Below are positions 34,773 to 43,394 of a stretch of 64,000 bases of DNA, piece after piece. Position 1 is the stretch's first letter; every line of letters begins with the position of its first letter. This DNA comes from Streptomyces inusitatus. GTDB taxonomy: Bacteria > Actinomycetota > Actinomycetes > Streptomycetales > Streptomycetaceae. The stretch is taken from contig NZ_BMWG01000019.1 in the NCBI RefSeq assembly GCF_014651115.1, forward strand, positions 96,741 through 160,740, written 5' to 3'. The notes beneath the pieces are model-generated. The model saw only the letters and a list, made by a program, of their open reading frames with translations, ran no database searches and was not told where the DNA came from. Position numbers and translations under genes: made by a program.

Positions 34773-35579
34773 TCAGTGCTCATGGCCTGCCCTCGGCCGC
34801 AGACATGGGAAGTACTGGCGCGGCAACCACAGGGTCTCCCGGGGAGGCCTGGGACCACAGTTCGCCGCCGATCTCGGCGACGGGCTTGTCACTTCCGTGC
34901 ACAGATTGAGCCATTCCTTCCTGACCCGCAGCAGGCCGACACTCCAGCGGCTCGTGTAGTCGTCCGCCCAGACCAACAGGCACAAGTGTCCACGCGCTTC
35001 GGGTGGGATCGTCCAGCCGCCGAACTGCTGCGAATACTTGCAGTCCACGTCCACCCCGGCGATCCGGTAGTCCATGTCGGTTCCGTCCCGGAACCCGAAC
35101 TCACGCTGGATGGCGATCTCCACCTGGGTCCCGAAGTGCACCTTTTCCGTCTTGAAAGGGGCTCCCAGTCGTAGCGGCCGGTCCGAAGGCCGTCGAGCGC
35201 CCGGTCGATGGCGTCCCGGAGGACACGCCCCATGCACCCAGGCGTTACGCAGGGCACGGGCGTCGGGCGCGGCACCGGTGGCCATCTCGTGGAGCAGGCA
35301 GCCGAGGGAGTACAGGTCGCTCCGGTGATCAACCACCAGACCGGAGAGTTGCTCAAGCGAGCGGCAAGCGGGCAGCGGGCCGGACGAATCGAGGAACCCG
35401 TTCAGGTACTCGCCACTGCCGCTGCCCGGCAGGCCATGGATGCCCAGGCCTGGATCGGTGAGGACCACCCGTCCGTCGCTGCGCAGCACCAGAGCCGACG
35501 GACTGAGGTCCAGGTGGAGCAGCTCGTTCCGATATAGCCTCTGACCTGCTTTCTCTTTCCAGCTACCATTCTTGACCAC
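34773..35579 (-). pseudogene. chimeric relic: Ser/Thr kinase C-lobe joined to NaeI-type endonuclease fragment
   Basis: The reverse-strand frame begins with kinase C-lobe motifs: LLHLDLSPSALVL (HRDLKPxN-like), VVLTDPGLGI (DPG for DFG) and DHRSDLYSLGCLLHEMATG. The N-lobe is missing. A second family follows. In the neighbouring frame comes VLRDAIDRALDGLRTGRYDW, and after a one-base slip near 35155 KTEKVHFGTQVEIAIQREFG, then DYRIAGVDVDCKYSQQFGGW and LCLLVWADDYTSRWSVGLLR. This is the catalytic region of NaeI-type restriction endonucleases (D-Y-R-I-A-G ... D-C-K). Its end is also scrambled. No methyltransferase partner is present. The frame is formally open but should not give a working protein. 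Confidence 0.65.
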
Positions 35580-35605
35580 TCACTGATAACACAGTGGCTC
35601 AATTG

Positions 35606-36442
35606 TCAAGAGTTGTGGATCAACGGAAGACCTTCGCCGCGTCCGACGGGGCCGGTGAATGTTTCGAGCGCGCTCCACACCTCCTCGGTCACCTCGTCCA
35701 CCGACCGGTCGGCGCAGTCGATACGGCGCACGGTGAGCTGCGGCCGGGTCTCGGACAGCCACTCCAGAACCTCGGCGTAGTGCAGCCGCGCCGCCGAGAG
35801 GAAGGCCGTGGTCTCGTGCATCTCGCCGTGGCGGGGGCGTTCCCGGGTGCGGTGCAGCGCCTGTGCCACGGGCAGGTCGAGCCACAGTACGGCGTCCGGT
35901 GCCGTGACGCCGAGCCGCTCCGTCAGCCGGTCGAGTATCTCTTGCGGCTCCCTGGTTCCCAGCCGGAGCATCTCGGTGCCGAGTGACCAGGGATCGTCGT
36001 CGCCGGTGCAGGTACGGAGCCAGTCGCGCACCAGGCGCGCGGCTTCCGGGCGCTGCTTCCGCCACCAGGCCGACACCTGGGCGCTGCCGTCGTCGTCCCT
36101 CTCGATGTGCGCGAACAGCGGCAGATAGACGAGTGGGTCGATGAGTGGGTGGCGGTCGGCGAGCAGGATTCCGCTCGGGGTCGCCGCCCGGGATTCCGCC
36201 GGGCCGTACAGGGACAGCTGGAGGTAGAGGACGGCGACCTTGAGCTGGATTCCGCCCAGCGCGTCCGCCGCGGCGGAGGCCTCGGCCAGTGCCGGGGAGA
36301 GGGCGGGGAAGGGAGTCCGGGGATCGGTCCCGGTCGGGATGGTGTGAAGGGTTGTGACGCCTTTCCGTTCCCGGACGCGGTGCACGGCCGTGGTCTTGCC
36401 GGAGCCGTCGACGCCGACGAGGGCCGCCCGCATCTCACTCAC
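35606..36442 (-). CDS. thymidylate-kinase-like P-loop NMP kinase
   Basis: A 278-residue P-loop kinase. Walker A is ALVGVDGSGKTTAVHRV. ILLADRHPLIDPLV resembles the D-R-x substrate loop, and PDAVLWLDLPVAQALHRTRE fits the LID entry of dTMP-kinase-like proteins. It is longer than housekeeping Tmk. The start may be GTG 36442 or ATG 36433, and both overlap or touch the stop of the HMGR/kinase gene (36435), so the genes are co-translated. Its place at the end of the NRPS-containing transcript suggests phosphorylation of a pathway intermediate, but this is open. Confidence 0.75.
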   Translation of the reverse strand: MSEMRAALVGVDGSGKTTAVHRVRERKGVTTLHTIPTGTDPRTPFPALSPALAEASAAADALGGIQLKVAVLYLQLSLYGPAESRAATPSGILLADRHPLIDPLVYLPLFAHIERDDDGSAQVSAWWRKQRPEAARLVRDWLRTCTGDDDPWSLGTEMLRLGTREPQEILDRLTERLGVTAPDAVLWLDLPVAQALHRTRERPRHGEMHETTAFLSAARLHYAEVLEWLSETRPQLTVRRIDCADRSVDEVTEEVWSALETFTGPVGRGEGLPLIHNS

Positions 36443-38777
36443 CGTCCCGTGACTGTTCCAGGTGCCACAGGCGGAAGGCGGTCCGCGTCAGCGGTGGGAG
36501 GAAGGCGAATTCGCGCTGGCTGTGGCCGACCGCGTAGAGCGCCAGGCGGGTGATCAGGAACTGTCGCAGTGCGAACCGGTAGCCGTGACGCCAGTCGCAT
36601 CCGGCGACCAGCGCCGCAGCCCGGGGTGAGACCGCGGCCACCGCTTCCGTGTGCACGGCGAGGAATTCGTCCACCTCGGCCGCCGTGGCGTCGGGACCGG
36701 CGGTGAACGCCAGCAGTTCCACGACGTCGCGCTGTGGCACGCCGACCGTGGCGAGTTCCCAGTCGTACGCGATCGTCCGGCCGTCCGTCACCGCGATGTT
36801 GCGCGGGTTGAAGTCGTTGTGGACCAGGGTGCGGGGCAGGGGCTTCGACTCCTGTGTCCAGACGCCGGAGTCCTCGATGATGCCGAGGAGGATGTCGCGG
36901 CGGGTGGCGTCGAGGAGTTCCGGCTGATCGGCCGCGGCCTGGCGGACCAGTGCCTCCCACAGCTCCCGGGTCTCGGCGGGATGGGCCGTGCCCGGTACGC
37001 GGTGCAGCCAGCCCTCGGCGAGCAGTTCGCGGTCCCGTCCGAGCCAGTGTCCGTGGACCGGGGCGATGGCGCGCAGCGCGGCGCGGATCCGGTCGTGGGT
37101 CCAGTGGCCGCCGTCGTCCCGGAAGCGTTCCATCAGGATGATGTGGGCCTCGCGTTCGTCGTCGTCCAGAAGGCCGTAGCAGCGTGGAAGCAGCGCTGTC
37201 AGAGCGTGTTCGGTACGCCGGTACACCGACAGCTCACGGCGGTGGGCGTCGGCGAACTCGGTGTCACCGCCCCAGCGCCGCCAGGCCCGGGCCGCGTCCG
37301 GGCCGCAGAGGGAGAGCAGTCGCGCGATGCCGGCGACGATCTCCTCGCCGCGTGCTTTGACCTTCGCCACCAGCTCCGCCGTGGCCGGGGATCCGCTGCC
37401 GTCGGTCCAGTCCACCGTCAGCGGGAAGACTCCGGTCAGCTTGCGGTGTTCGCCCAGCGCGCCGAGTTCGCCGGAGATTCCGTCGCCGTACAGCTGTGGG
37501 GCCGGGGCGACCGAGGTGACATGGAGCCGGGGATCGCCGAGGCCGCGCGCGAGCAGTGGTTGGAGCAGTGCCGCGTCCAGGTCGCCGGGCCGCAGCCAGT
37601 CGACGCGCCGGGCGCGGCCGAGTCGCTGGTGCGCCTGGGCGAACTGACCGCCGGCCAGGGCGGCCAGGGTGGACACGTCGAGGGCGAGGGCGAAGCCGGC
37701 GACGATCTCGGCGAATCGGCGGACACCGCCCGCGCCGGCGCAGCCGAGGGCGGAGAGCAGATCGCGCTGGTGCGGCAGAGCCGTGCCGCCGCCGACGGTG
37801 CCCACGATCAGATTGGGGAGCAGGATCGTGGCGATCAGATCGTCGCCGTCCGCCTCCATCGAGAAGATGGAGACTCCTGACTCGTGGACGCAGGCGACGT
37901 CCTGGCCGGTCGCCAGGAACAGGGCCGCCACGATGTTCGCCGCGTTGACGCCGTGCCCGGTCATGCCGATCTGCTGTGCTCCGAGGAGCGCTGCGGCATG
38001 GCCTTTGAGGAGGGCCTCGGGAGTGGTCTTGAGCACTGCGGCCACGACGTCCCGGCGCAGTCGGCACTCGGCGGTCACCCGGGTTCCGCGGCCGATCAGG
38101 ATGCCTCCGGCGGTCGCCTTCTTGTCTCCGCTGAGATTGCCCTCCAGCAGTATGTGCCGGGGGCGGGGAGTCTCGTCGGCGCCGGGCCGGTCGGTCAGCC
38201 AGCGGCAGATCTGCCAGGTCGCCGCCGTGGTCATGTTCTGCCCGGCCGCGTCCTCGGTCTCGAAGACGAAGCGCACATGGAGATGGCGGCCGATCTGGTG
38301 CGGGTCGACATCGATCAGCCGGGTGTACCGGGACACCAGCCGTACCTGCTCCTCCAGCCGGCCGCGCTGGCCGTGCAGCCAGGTGGTGAACCGCCGTGCG
38401 GCGGTGATGTCGTCGAACTCGAACGCGGGCGCCCGGGTCATCTTCTGCGACAGGACCGCCGTCGTCACCCCGCCGGAAGCGGTGAGGGCTCGCGCGCCGC
38501 GTGAGGCCGAGGCGACGAGCGCGCCCTCGGTGGTGGCGAGGGGGGCCACGATGCTTCCGCGTGCCGCGTCCCCCGTGAACAGCAGGGGGCCCGCGATGCC
38601 CACGGGCACTTCGACGGAGCCGATGAAGTTCTCCACATTGCCGACCAGGTTCCGCGCGTTCAGACCGGTGGTCCGCAGCGACGGCAGATCGGCTCCGCTC
38701 TGTTCGCGCAGCCAGTCCAGCCGCTGTCGGCGGGCGTCCTCGGAGTACTGTCCCCGGCCGGGGACGGTCTCGGTCAT
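36435..38777 (-). CDS. HMG-CoA-reductase-like enzyme fused to an APH-type kinase
   Basis: A 780-residue two-domain protein. Residues 1-400 match class I HMG-CoA reductases: ENFIGSVEVPVGIAGPL, ATTEGALVAS (catalytic Glu 84), GDKK (Lys 219/220), AANIVAALFLATGQD (Asp 293), PNLIVGTVGGGT and QAHQRL (His 383). The four catalytic residues are therefore kept. However, the loop after D-K-K reads ATAGGILIGRG in place of the usual PAAINW-type sequence, which may change substrate. Residues 480-780 are an aminoglycoside-phosphotransferase-fold kinase with LVHNDFNPRN (653-660) and YDWELA (Asp 672). It overlaps the GH3 gene by ATGA. Reduction of an acyl-CoA to an alcohol and its phosphorylation by one protein is the natural reading. 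Confidence 0.82.
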   Translation of the reverse strand: MTETVPGRGQYSEDARRQRLDWLREQSGADLPSLRTTGLNARNLVGNVENFIGSVEVPVGIAGPLLFTGDAARGSIVAPLATTEGALVASASRGARALTASGGVTTAVLSQKMTRAPAFEFDDITAARRFTTWLHGQRGRLEEQVRLVSRYTRLIDVDPHQIGRHLHVRFVFETEDAAGQNMTTAATWQICRWLTDRPGADETPRPRHILLEGNLSGDKKATAGGILIGRGTRVTAECRLRRDVVAAVLKTTPEALLKGHAAALLGAQQIGMTGHGVNAANIVAALFLATGQDVACVHESGVSIFSMEADGDDLIATILLPNLIVGTVGGGTALPHQRDLLSALGCAGAGGVRRFAEIVAGFALALDVSTLAALAGGQFAQAHQRLGRARRVDWLRPGDLDAALLQPLLARGLGDPRLHVTSVAPAPQLYGDGISGELGALGEHRKLTGVFPLTVDWTDGSGSPATAELVAKVKARGEEIVAGIARLLSLCGPDAARAWRRWGGDTEFADAHRRELSVYRRTEHALTALLPRCYGLLDDDEREAHIILMERFRDDGGHWTHDRIRAALRAIAPVHGHWLGRDRELLAEGWLHRVPGTAHPAETRELWEALVRQAAADQPELLDATRRDILLGIIEDSGVWTQESKPLPRTLVHNDFNPRNIAVTDGRTIAYDWELATVGVPQRDVVELLAFTAGPDATAAEVDEFLAVHTEAVAAVSPRAAALVAGCDWRHGYRFALRQFLITRLALYAVGHSQREFAFLPPLTRTAFRLWHLEQSRDGE

Positions 38778-40453
38778 ACGGAGCCGCCCTCGTGCGCCAC
38801 GGCGGACACAGTGGTCACGGCGGTCACGGCGGTCACGGCGGCCGTGATCCTCGCCCACGCCTCCTCGCCGGGCAGGAAGACCCGGTCCTTGACCCGGGGC
38901 GGACGCTGCCCGGCGCGTACGGCGTGCTCCCACTCCCGCTGGAAGGCGTCCCGGTGGACAGTGATCACCTCCACCGGTTCGATCAGCCCGGCCCGCCGGC
39001 CTGCCCGGTAGCCGTGCGACTGCTGGGACAGCCGTTCGTCCAGGGCGGCGGCGAGCACCGGCACCGGCGTGCCCGCGAACGCCACGGCGACCTGGTAGCG
39101 CCCGCCCTCGCCGCTTCCGTCGGAGTCCAGACGGTAGGTGGCGTTGCGGATCTCGGCGCCGGTGTCGTGGCAGGCGTCGCGCAGGGCGCGGACGGCCGCG
39201 GCCTCGGTCAGGCTCTCCCCCGCGGCGGACCGGACGGTGTTCCGTCCGGCGTACTCGACGCGTGGTGTGCGGCCGACGCGGCCGACGACCCGGACCACAT
39301 CGGTCACGGCGCACCGGTACATGCCGCCGATGTGGCTGAACACCAGGTGGTAGTCGCGGTTCTCCTCGATCTCGGTGGCCGACAGCGCCTGGCTGTCGGC
39401 GGTGATCGGGCGTTCGGCCGGGACGAATTCGTACAGACACCCGGGCAGATAGAGCGGTGCGCCGGTGGGGTGCCGGTCGACCGGTACCGCGGCGGGGCCC
39501 TCGCAGGACGCGATCGGGGCGGAGAAGAGCTGGACGCCCGGGCCGTACAGTTCCCTCACCCGGGGGAGGTAGAGGGAGGCGAGGGCGCTGTTCCAGACGT
39601 GGACGGCGGCCAGGCGCGGCCACAGATGGTGCGGATGGACCGTGCCGAAGGTCCTGGCGTACCGCTCGATCTCGTCGGCGCGCTCGGGGTTCGGTTTCGT
39701 GTGCGGGAGGCCGCCGAGGGTTCCGGCCCTGATGTCCTGGGCGATCCGGGGCCACAGCTGGGACAGTTGGTAGGGCAGCCCGGCGACCATGGCCGGGTTG
39801 ACCCCGATGAGCAGTTGGATGTCCTGCTCGGCCGCGAGGCGCAGCTTGTGGTAGCTGCGGTCCCAGGGGTTGGCCCCGGCCAGCCGCTCGGGTATGCGGC
39901 TCCAGGGGGCGTCGTTGCCCGGCCCGATGGCGGAGTCCTCCCCGAAGCGGCGGTAGTCGACCTGGCTGGCGCCGATGTGCGGCTGTCCCTCCGGGGTCCG
40001 GGCGATCGGCGCGGTCGGGTCCTGCCACAGGTTCAGCACCCGGTGGGGCTCGGCGAGCACCTGGGGCAGGGTGTGCAGCAGCGGAGCGAAAGCGGCGTAG
40101 TAGAAGGGGAGGAAGGTGTGCCGCATGTAGGAGCGGGTGACCGGGATGTGTTTCTCCTTGCCGGTGGTTCCGCTGGAGGAGAAGTAGACGACCGGGTCGT
40201 CGTCGGTCAGTACCTTCGGCTCGCCCCGCATCGCCCGCTCGATCCATGGCATCAGCGACTCATGGGTGCGGATCGGGACGGCCCGGCGCAGTTCGCCGAT
40301 GGTGCGCACCGCGGAGAGTCCGTGTTCCCTGCCGAATGACGTGTCCGCGTTCTGTTCCAGGATCCGGGCGAGCAGCTCGTGTTGTACCTCGTCGGGGCGG
40401 TTCAGGCTGTCCAGCAGTCTGCGGTGCTCCGCCCGTATTCGTTCGGCCCGCAT
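38774..40453 (-). CDS. GH3-family acyl-amide synthetase
   Basis: A 559-residue member of the GH3 (auxin-responsive promoter) acyl-adenylating family, which in plants joins carboxylic acids to amino acids. The ATP motif is VYFSSSGTTGKEKHIPVT near 88-105. Further family pieces are HVWNSALASLYLPRV, YLPGCLYEFVP, NRDYHLVFSHIGGMYRCAVT and DVVRVVGR. The C-terminus carries a (VTA)n low-complexity stretch encoded by tandem nine-base repeats. The start at ATG 40453 has GGAGG eight bases upstream. It begins one base after the stop of the preceding gene and overlaps the HMGR/kinase gene by four. It could couple an acid to an amine in the pathway. GH3 proteins are uncommon in bacterial peptide clusters. 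Confidence 0.85.
   Translation of the reverse strand: MRAERIRAEHRRLLDSLNRPDEVQHELLARILEQNADTSFGREHGLSAVRTIGELRRAVPIRTHESLMPWIERAMRGEPKVLTDDDPVVYFSSSGTTGKEKHIPVTRSYMRHTFLPFYYAAFAPLLHTLPQVLAEPHRVLNLWQDPTAPIARTPEGQPHIGASQVDYRRFGEDSAIGPGNDAPWSRIPERLAGANPWDRSYHKLRLAAEQDIQLLIGVNPAMVAGLPYQLSQLWPRIAQDIRAGTLGGLPHTKPNPERADEIERYARTFGTVHPHHLWPRLAAVHVWNSALASLYLPRVRELYGPGVQLFSAPIASCEGPAAVPVDRHPTGAPLYLPGCLYEFVPAERPITADSQALSATEIEENRDYHLVFSHIGGMYRCAVTDVVRVVGRVGRTPRVEYAGRNTVRSAAGESLTEAAAVRALRDACHDTGAEIRNATYRLDSDGSGEGGRYQVAVAFAGTPVPVLAAALDERLSQQSHGYRAGRRAGLIEPVEVITVHRDAFQREWEHAVRAGQRPPRVKDRVFLPGEEAWARITAAVTAVTAVTTVSAVAHEGGSV
38813..38842. repeat. nine-base tandem repeat in GH3 gene
   Basis: About three copies of GGTCACGGC, encoding VTAVTAVT near the GH3 C-terminus, just before the overlap with the HMGR/kinase gene. 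Confidence 0.75.
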
Positions 40454-40454
40454 G

Positions 40455-41180
40455 TCAGTGGCCTCCTTGACGGTTCGATGTCAGCACGCCGTACAGGCGC
40501 AGACGGTCTCCGTCGGAGCCGTCGCGGGTGATCCGCGCCTGGACCGAGCCGGCGCGGAGGGGGTCGAGGACGCCGCGGAACTCCTCGGCGTGGAGGGTTT
40601 CCCGGTGGTTCAGCCGGAGGGTGTCGCCGGGCCCGATCAGCTCGCGCAGCGTCGCCTCGGCGATCAGATGGTGTACATGCACCAGGTACTCGCCGGTGGT
40701 GACTCCGCCGGTCGCCACCGTCGCGTCGATGGTGTGCCCCGAGGGTGTTCCCGGGACGGTGACGGTCAGCGGCCCGGCCGGGGTCTCGATCGGCGCCGGT
40801 CCCTGGAAGGCGCGCAGCAGGCGTGAGAGCGGTCCGAGCGCTCCTCGCCGGGCGGGGCCGTACCAGGCGAGGTCCCCTTGGGCGGTGGTGTGCCGGGGCG
40901 GATGCCGGGCGGCGGCGCCGGCGGGGTCGCCGGCGAGGAACACCGTCCTGGTGAAGGTGCGGTACCAGCCGTCGCGCAGCTCCGGGGGGATCGTCCGGGT
41001 GAAGTCCACGACGCCGCCCGCGAAGGAGGTCGGATCGAGGTCGCCCACCACCACGGCGACGCCCAGTCCCCAGTACACCGGTCCCGTGCCCAGTCCTTCG
41101 CGGGCCGCTTCCAGACGGGCCCGGGCCGCGGCGGCCAGCAGTTCGGCGCCGGTCGGCCGGGCGGGCGGTGTCCGGTTCAT
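40455..41180 (-). CDS. unrecognised 241-residue protein
   Basis: No family recognised with confidence. The N-terminal helix (GAELLAAAARARLEAAREGL) is followed by beta-rich sequence: VYWGLGVAVVVGDLDPTSFA, GGVVDFTRTIPPELRDGW, GWYRTFTRTVFLAGDPAGA and EYLVHVHHLIAEATLRELIG. There is no signal, membrane segment or cysteine cluster. The pattern FTRTIPPE...GWYRTFTRTVFL, with paired strands, could suggest a hotdog or SRPBCC-like fold, but this is a guess. Its start overlaps the previous gene by ATGA and its stop lies one base before the GH3 start, so it belongs firmly to the GH3/HMGR block and probably acts with it. Confidence 0.7.
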   Translation of the reverse strand: MNRTPPARPTGAELLAAAARARLEAAREGLGTGPVYWGLGVAVVVGDLDPTSFAGGVVDFTRTIPPELRDGWYRTFTRTVFLAGDPAGAAARHPPRHTTAQGDLAWYGPARRGALGPLSRLLRAFQGPAPIETPAGPLTVTVPGTPSGHTIDATVATGGVTTGEYLVHVHHLIAEATLRELIGPGDTLRLNHRETLHAEEFRGVLDPLRAGSVQARITRDGSDGDRLRLYGVLTSNRQGGH

Positions 41181-42352
41181 GGGTAGATCGCCCGGAGCGC
41201 GGGGGTCAGTGGGGCGGGAGGTTTGCCCCGTACGTACGCCGTCGTCAGCCGGTACGGGTCGACATAGCCCTGCTGGGCGCGCAGCCGGGAGAGTGTCCGT
41301 GCGAGCCGGTGTCCGGCCGCGCCGTCGCTGTCGGCGGCCGGCTGGTCGAGCAGCCGGGCGGCGTGTCCCACACAGCGGCGCAGCAGCCGCATCCGGAACG
41401 GCTGGGCCGAGCGCCGGTGGAGTGTTCCGGTGAAGTACAGCCGCATCCCGAGCCGGTACGCGGCCCTGGAGGCGGTGCCGGGGGCGCTGGAGAGGTCGGC
41501 GAGCGTCGTCCCGTGCCAGCCGCCGTATCTGCTGGAGCGCGCGCCGCCGTCGATGGGCACCCGGCTGAGTGCCAGCCGGGCCACCCGTGCCCCGAACTCG
41601 GACAGCACCCGTTCCAGCAGCAGATAGTCGGCGGCGAGCCCGTCGTCGAAGACGAGGAGGAAGGTCCGGCCGGGGCGGATCATGGGGATCAGGTCGCGCA
41701 GGATGGGCAGCAGGTAGTTGGGGTGTCCGTCGCTGTCGATCAGCTGCCGCAGCGGTATGCCCCAGCGGGTGCCGTCGAGGTGGACGGGGCCGCCGAAGCG
41801 CCGGTGGTCGATCAGCAGTCCCCGCCCGGCCAGCGCCTCGACCGCCGTCCTCGCCGGGAGGGCCAGCGGGCGGTCGTCGGTGAGGCCCTCGGTGTCGACG
41901 CCCAGCAGATCGAGCTGGGTGCGCCAGAGGCTCAGCGTGCGCCGTCCGGCGGGGTGGATCCAGCCGTCGTCGGCACGGGACAGATAGTCGCCGATCGCCC
42001 GGCGGTCGGGCTCCCGGCGCTCCGCGTGGAAGCGGATGTACCGCTCGCCGATCCGGGTGTCCGATTCGCCGCTCCAGTCGGTGTCCGGCTCGGTGAGGTC
42101 GAGATAGTGCCAGAAGGCCGTCGACTGGGTGGTGATGCTGGCCGCCCGGTTGTTGCGGACCAGCCGCACCGGGGTGCTCCGGGCGGTGGCCTTGACCAGT
42201 ATGTCGGTCCAGAGCAGGCCTTTGACATGGGTCGGTGTCAGAGGTTTCGTCGGTGTGATCGTGACCGGTGCCACCACGAGTTCGGGGGTGCTCGCGGTGT
42301 CGGTCGGCGGAGTTCTCCGTAACGGCGTCGGTGGCGGTGGGTCGGGGGACAT
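41177..42352 (-). CDS. unrecognised protein, perhaps class-I aminoacyl-tRNA-synthetase-like
   Basis: A 391-residue protein. ATG 42352 is chosen because GGAGGAG lies eight bases upstream. An in-frame start at 42388 lacks this. Near residues 30-50 it reads VTITPTKPLTPTHVKGLLWT, where the P-T-x-x-x-T-x-x-H-V-K-G pattern resembles the HIGH region of class I synthetases and other HUP enzymes. A later VPIDGGARSSRYGGWHG could be a KMSKS-like loop. GHPNYLLPILRDLIPMIRPG and FLLVFDDGLAADYLLLERVL fit Rossmann-like units. This is pattern resemblance only, and no family is claimed. The gene is translationally coupled to the following unknown gene. Confidence 0.65.
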   Translation of the reverse strand: MSPDPPPPTPLRRTPPTDTASTPELVVAPVTITPTKPLTPTHVKGLLWTDILVKATARSTPVRLVRNNRAASITTQSTAFWHYLDLTEPDTDWSGESDTRIGERYIRFHAERREPDRRAIGDYLSRADDGWIHPAGRRTLSLWRTQLDLLGVDTEGLTDDRPLALPARTAVEALAGRGLLIDHRRFGGPVHLDGTRWGIPLRQLIDSDGHPNYLLPILRDLIPMIRPGRTFLLVFDDGLAADYLLLERVLSEFGARVARLALSRVPIDGGARSSRYGGWHGTTLADLSSAPGTASRAAYRLGMRLYFTGTLHRRSAQPFRMRLLRRCVGHAARLLDQPAADSDGAAGHRLARTLSRLRAQQGYVDPYRLTTAYVRGKPPAPLTPALRAIYP

Positions 42353-42395
42353 GGGGTGCTCTCCTCCAGAGACGGCGGTTTCCGGCACGATCGGG

Positions 42396-43394
42396 CTACG
42401 ACGGGCACAGGGGTTTGCGTCCGAAGGCCACGAGCGCCTCCCGGGGCATCGTCACCGACCATGTGGCGCTGTCCTCGTCGAAAGCCGCCCGCGCCTCGCG
42501 GAATACGCCTGCGGCGTCCTCGAAGCGGAAGACGGCGCGGGCCATTTCGAAGGTGCGGCGATGCGCCTCGTCCGCGCCGAATTCGCAGTAGAGCTTCTCC
42601 AGTCCGTACATGTCGGCCAGATATCGGCCCAGTTCGCGTTCCGCGTGCTGCCTCGTCGGGCCGGAGACCAGGAAGGAGTCGTCCATGAGCGTGAGGAACA
42701 CCTTCTCGAATCCGGCCGACCTCAGAATGCGATCGGCTTCGTCCCATGCGAAGTGCGGGTAGTCGTGGCCGGTGGTCGCGTAGACGTCGACCACTTTCTT
42801 GAACCACGATTCCACCGGTGAACCGACCAGGAAATCGTGGAGGACGAAGACTCCACCGGGTTCCAGGACGCGGAACGCCTCCTCGGCCACGGTGCTCCGC
42901 TCCGTCGGCGGAATGTGGTGGCTGCCGTAGGCGAGCAGCACACCGCCGACCGACGCGTCGCGGAAGAGCATCGACTCGGCGCGCTGCCGCAGCGCCGGAA
43001 TCCCCTGTGCCCAGGCCTGTTCCACCATGAAAGGGGAGGCGTCGCAGGTGGCTATGACGACGTCCTCGCGCCCCTCCCGTGCGACGACGCGACTCACGAG
43101 TCCGTCGCCGCCCAGCAGATCGACCAGGACGCGGGATTCCGCGGCGCTGTTTCCCGTGACGATGTCGACCAGTTGGCTGATTCCCCGGGCCCGGGTCGCG
43201 GTCGAACGCTGGGCCACGACATAGCTCTCGCCGCGGCCACCGCTGCCGGAGTCTCCGAAATCGTCGGTGTGGGCACTGGGTCGCGCGGCTCGGCGCCTTT
43301 GCTCCTCCACTCGGTCCATGTCGAGGCTGGCATGGATCTCCGGGTGCAGCGCGGCCAACGCCCGGGCCTGAGCACCAACGTCCGTCCCCATCAT
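42396..43394 (-). CDS. SAM-dependent methyltransferase (class I)
   Basis: A methyltransferase of about 332 residues. ATG 43394 follows TGGGAG by six bases. A GTG at 43460 would add 22 residues and cannot be excluded. Residues 75-200 have VLVDLLGGDGLVSRVVA as motif I, VVIATCDASPFMVEQA, SVGGVLLAYGSHHIPPTERS and VLEPGGVFVLHDFLVGSPVE. An all-helical C-terminal part (FEMARAVFRFEDAAGVFREA) resembles natural-product methyltransferases with a lid. It lies between the ABC exporter and the unknown/GH3 block on the same strand, 88 bases after the permease stop. The acceptor is unknown. Confidence 0.8.
   Translation of the reverse strand: MMGTDVGAQARALAALHPEIHASLDMDRVEEQRRRAARPSAHTDDFGDSGSGGRGESYVVAQRSTATRARGISQLVDIVTGNSAAESRVLVDLLGGDGLVSRVVAREGREDVVIATCDASPFMVEQAWAQGIPALRQRAESMLFRDASVGGVLLAYGSHHIPPTERSTVAEEAFRVLEPGGVFVLHDFLVGSPVESWFKKVVDVYATTGHDYPHFAWDEADRILRSAGFEKVFLTLMDDSFLVSGPTRQHAERELGRYLADMYGLEKLYCEFGADEAHRRTFEMARAVFRFEDAAGVFREARAAFDEDSATWSVTMPREALVAFGRKPLCPS

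Noticed and set aside
34773..35579. Functional restriction-modification system or functional Ser/Thr kinase
   Set aside because: The kinase lacks its N-lobe and has DPG for DFG, the NaeI-like part is frameshifted and truncated, and no methyltransferase partner is present.
36435..38777. Housekeeping mevalonate pathway locus
   Set aside because: Only the HMGR-like domain is present. No HMG-CoA synthase, mevalonate kinase of the GHMP family, decarboxylase or isomerase was seen, and the neighbours are NRPS-related.
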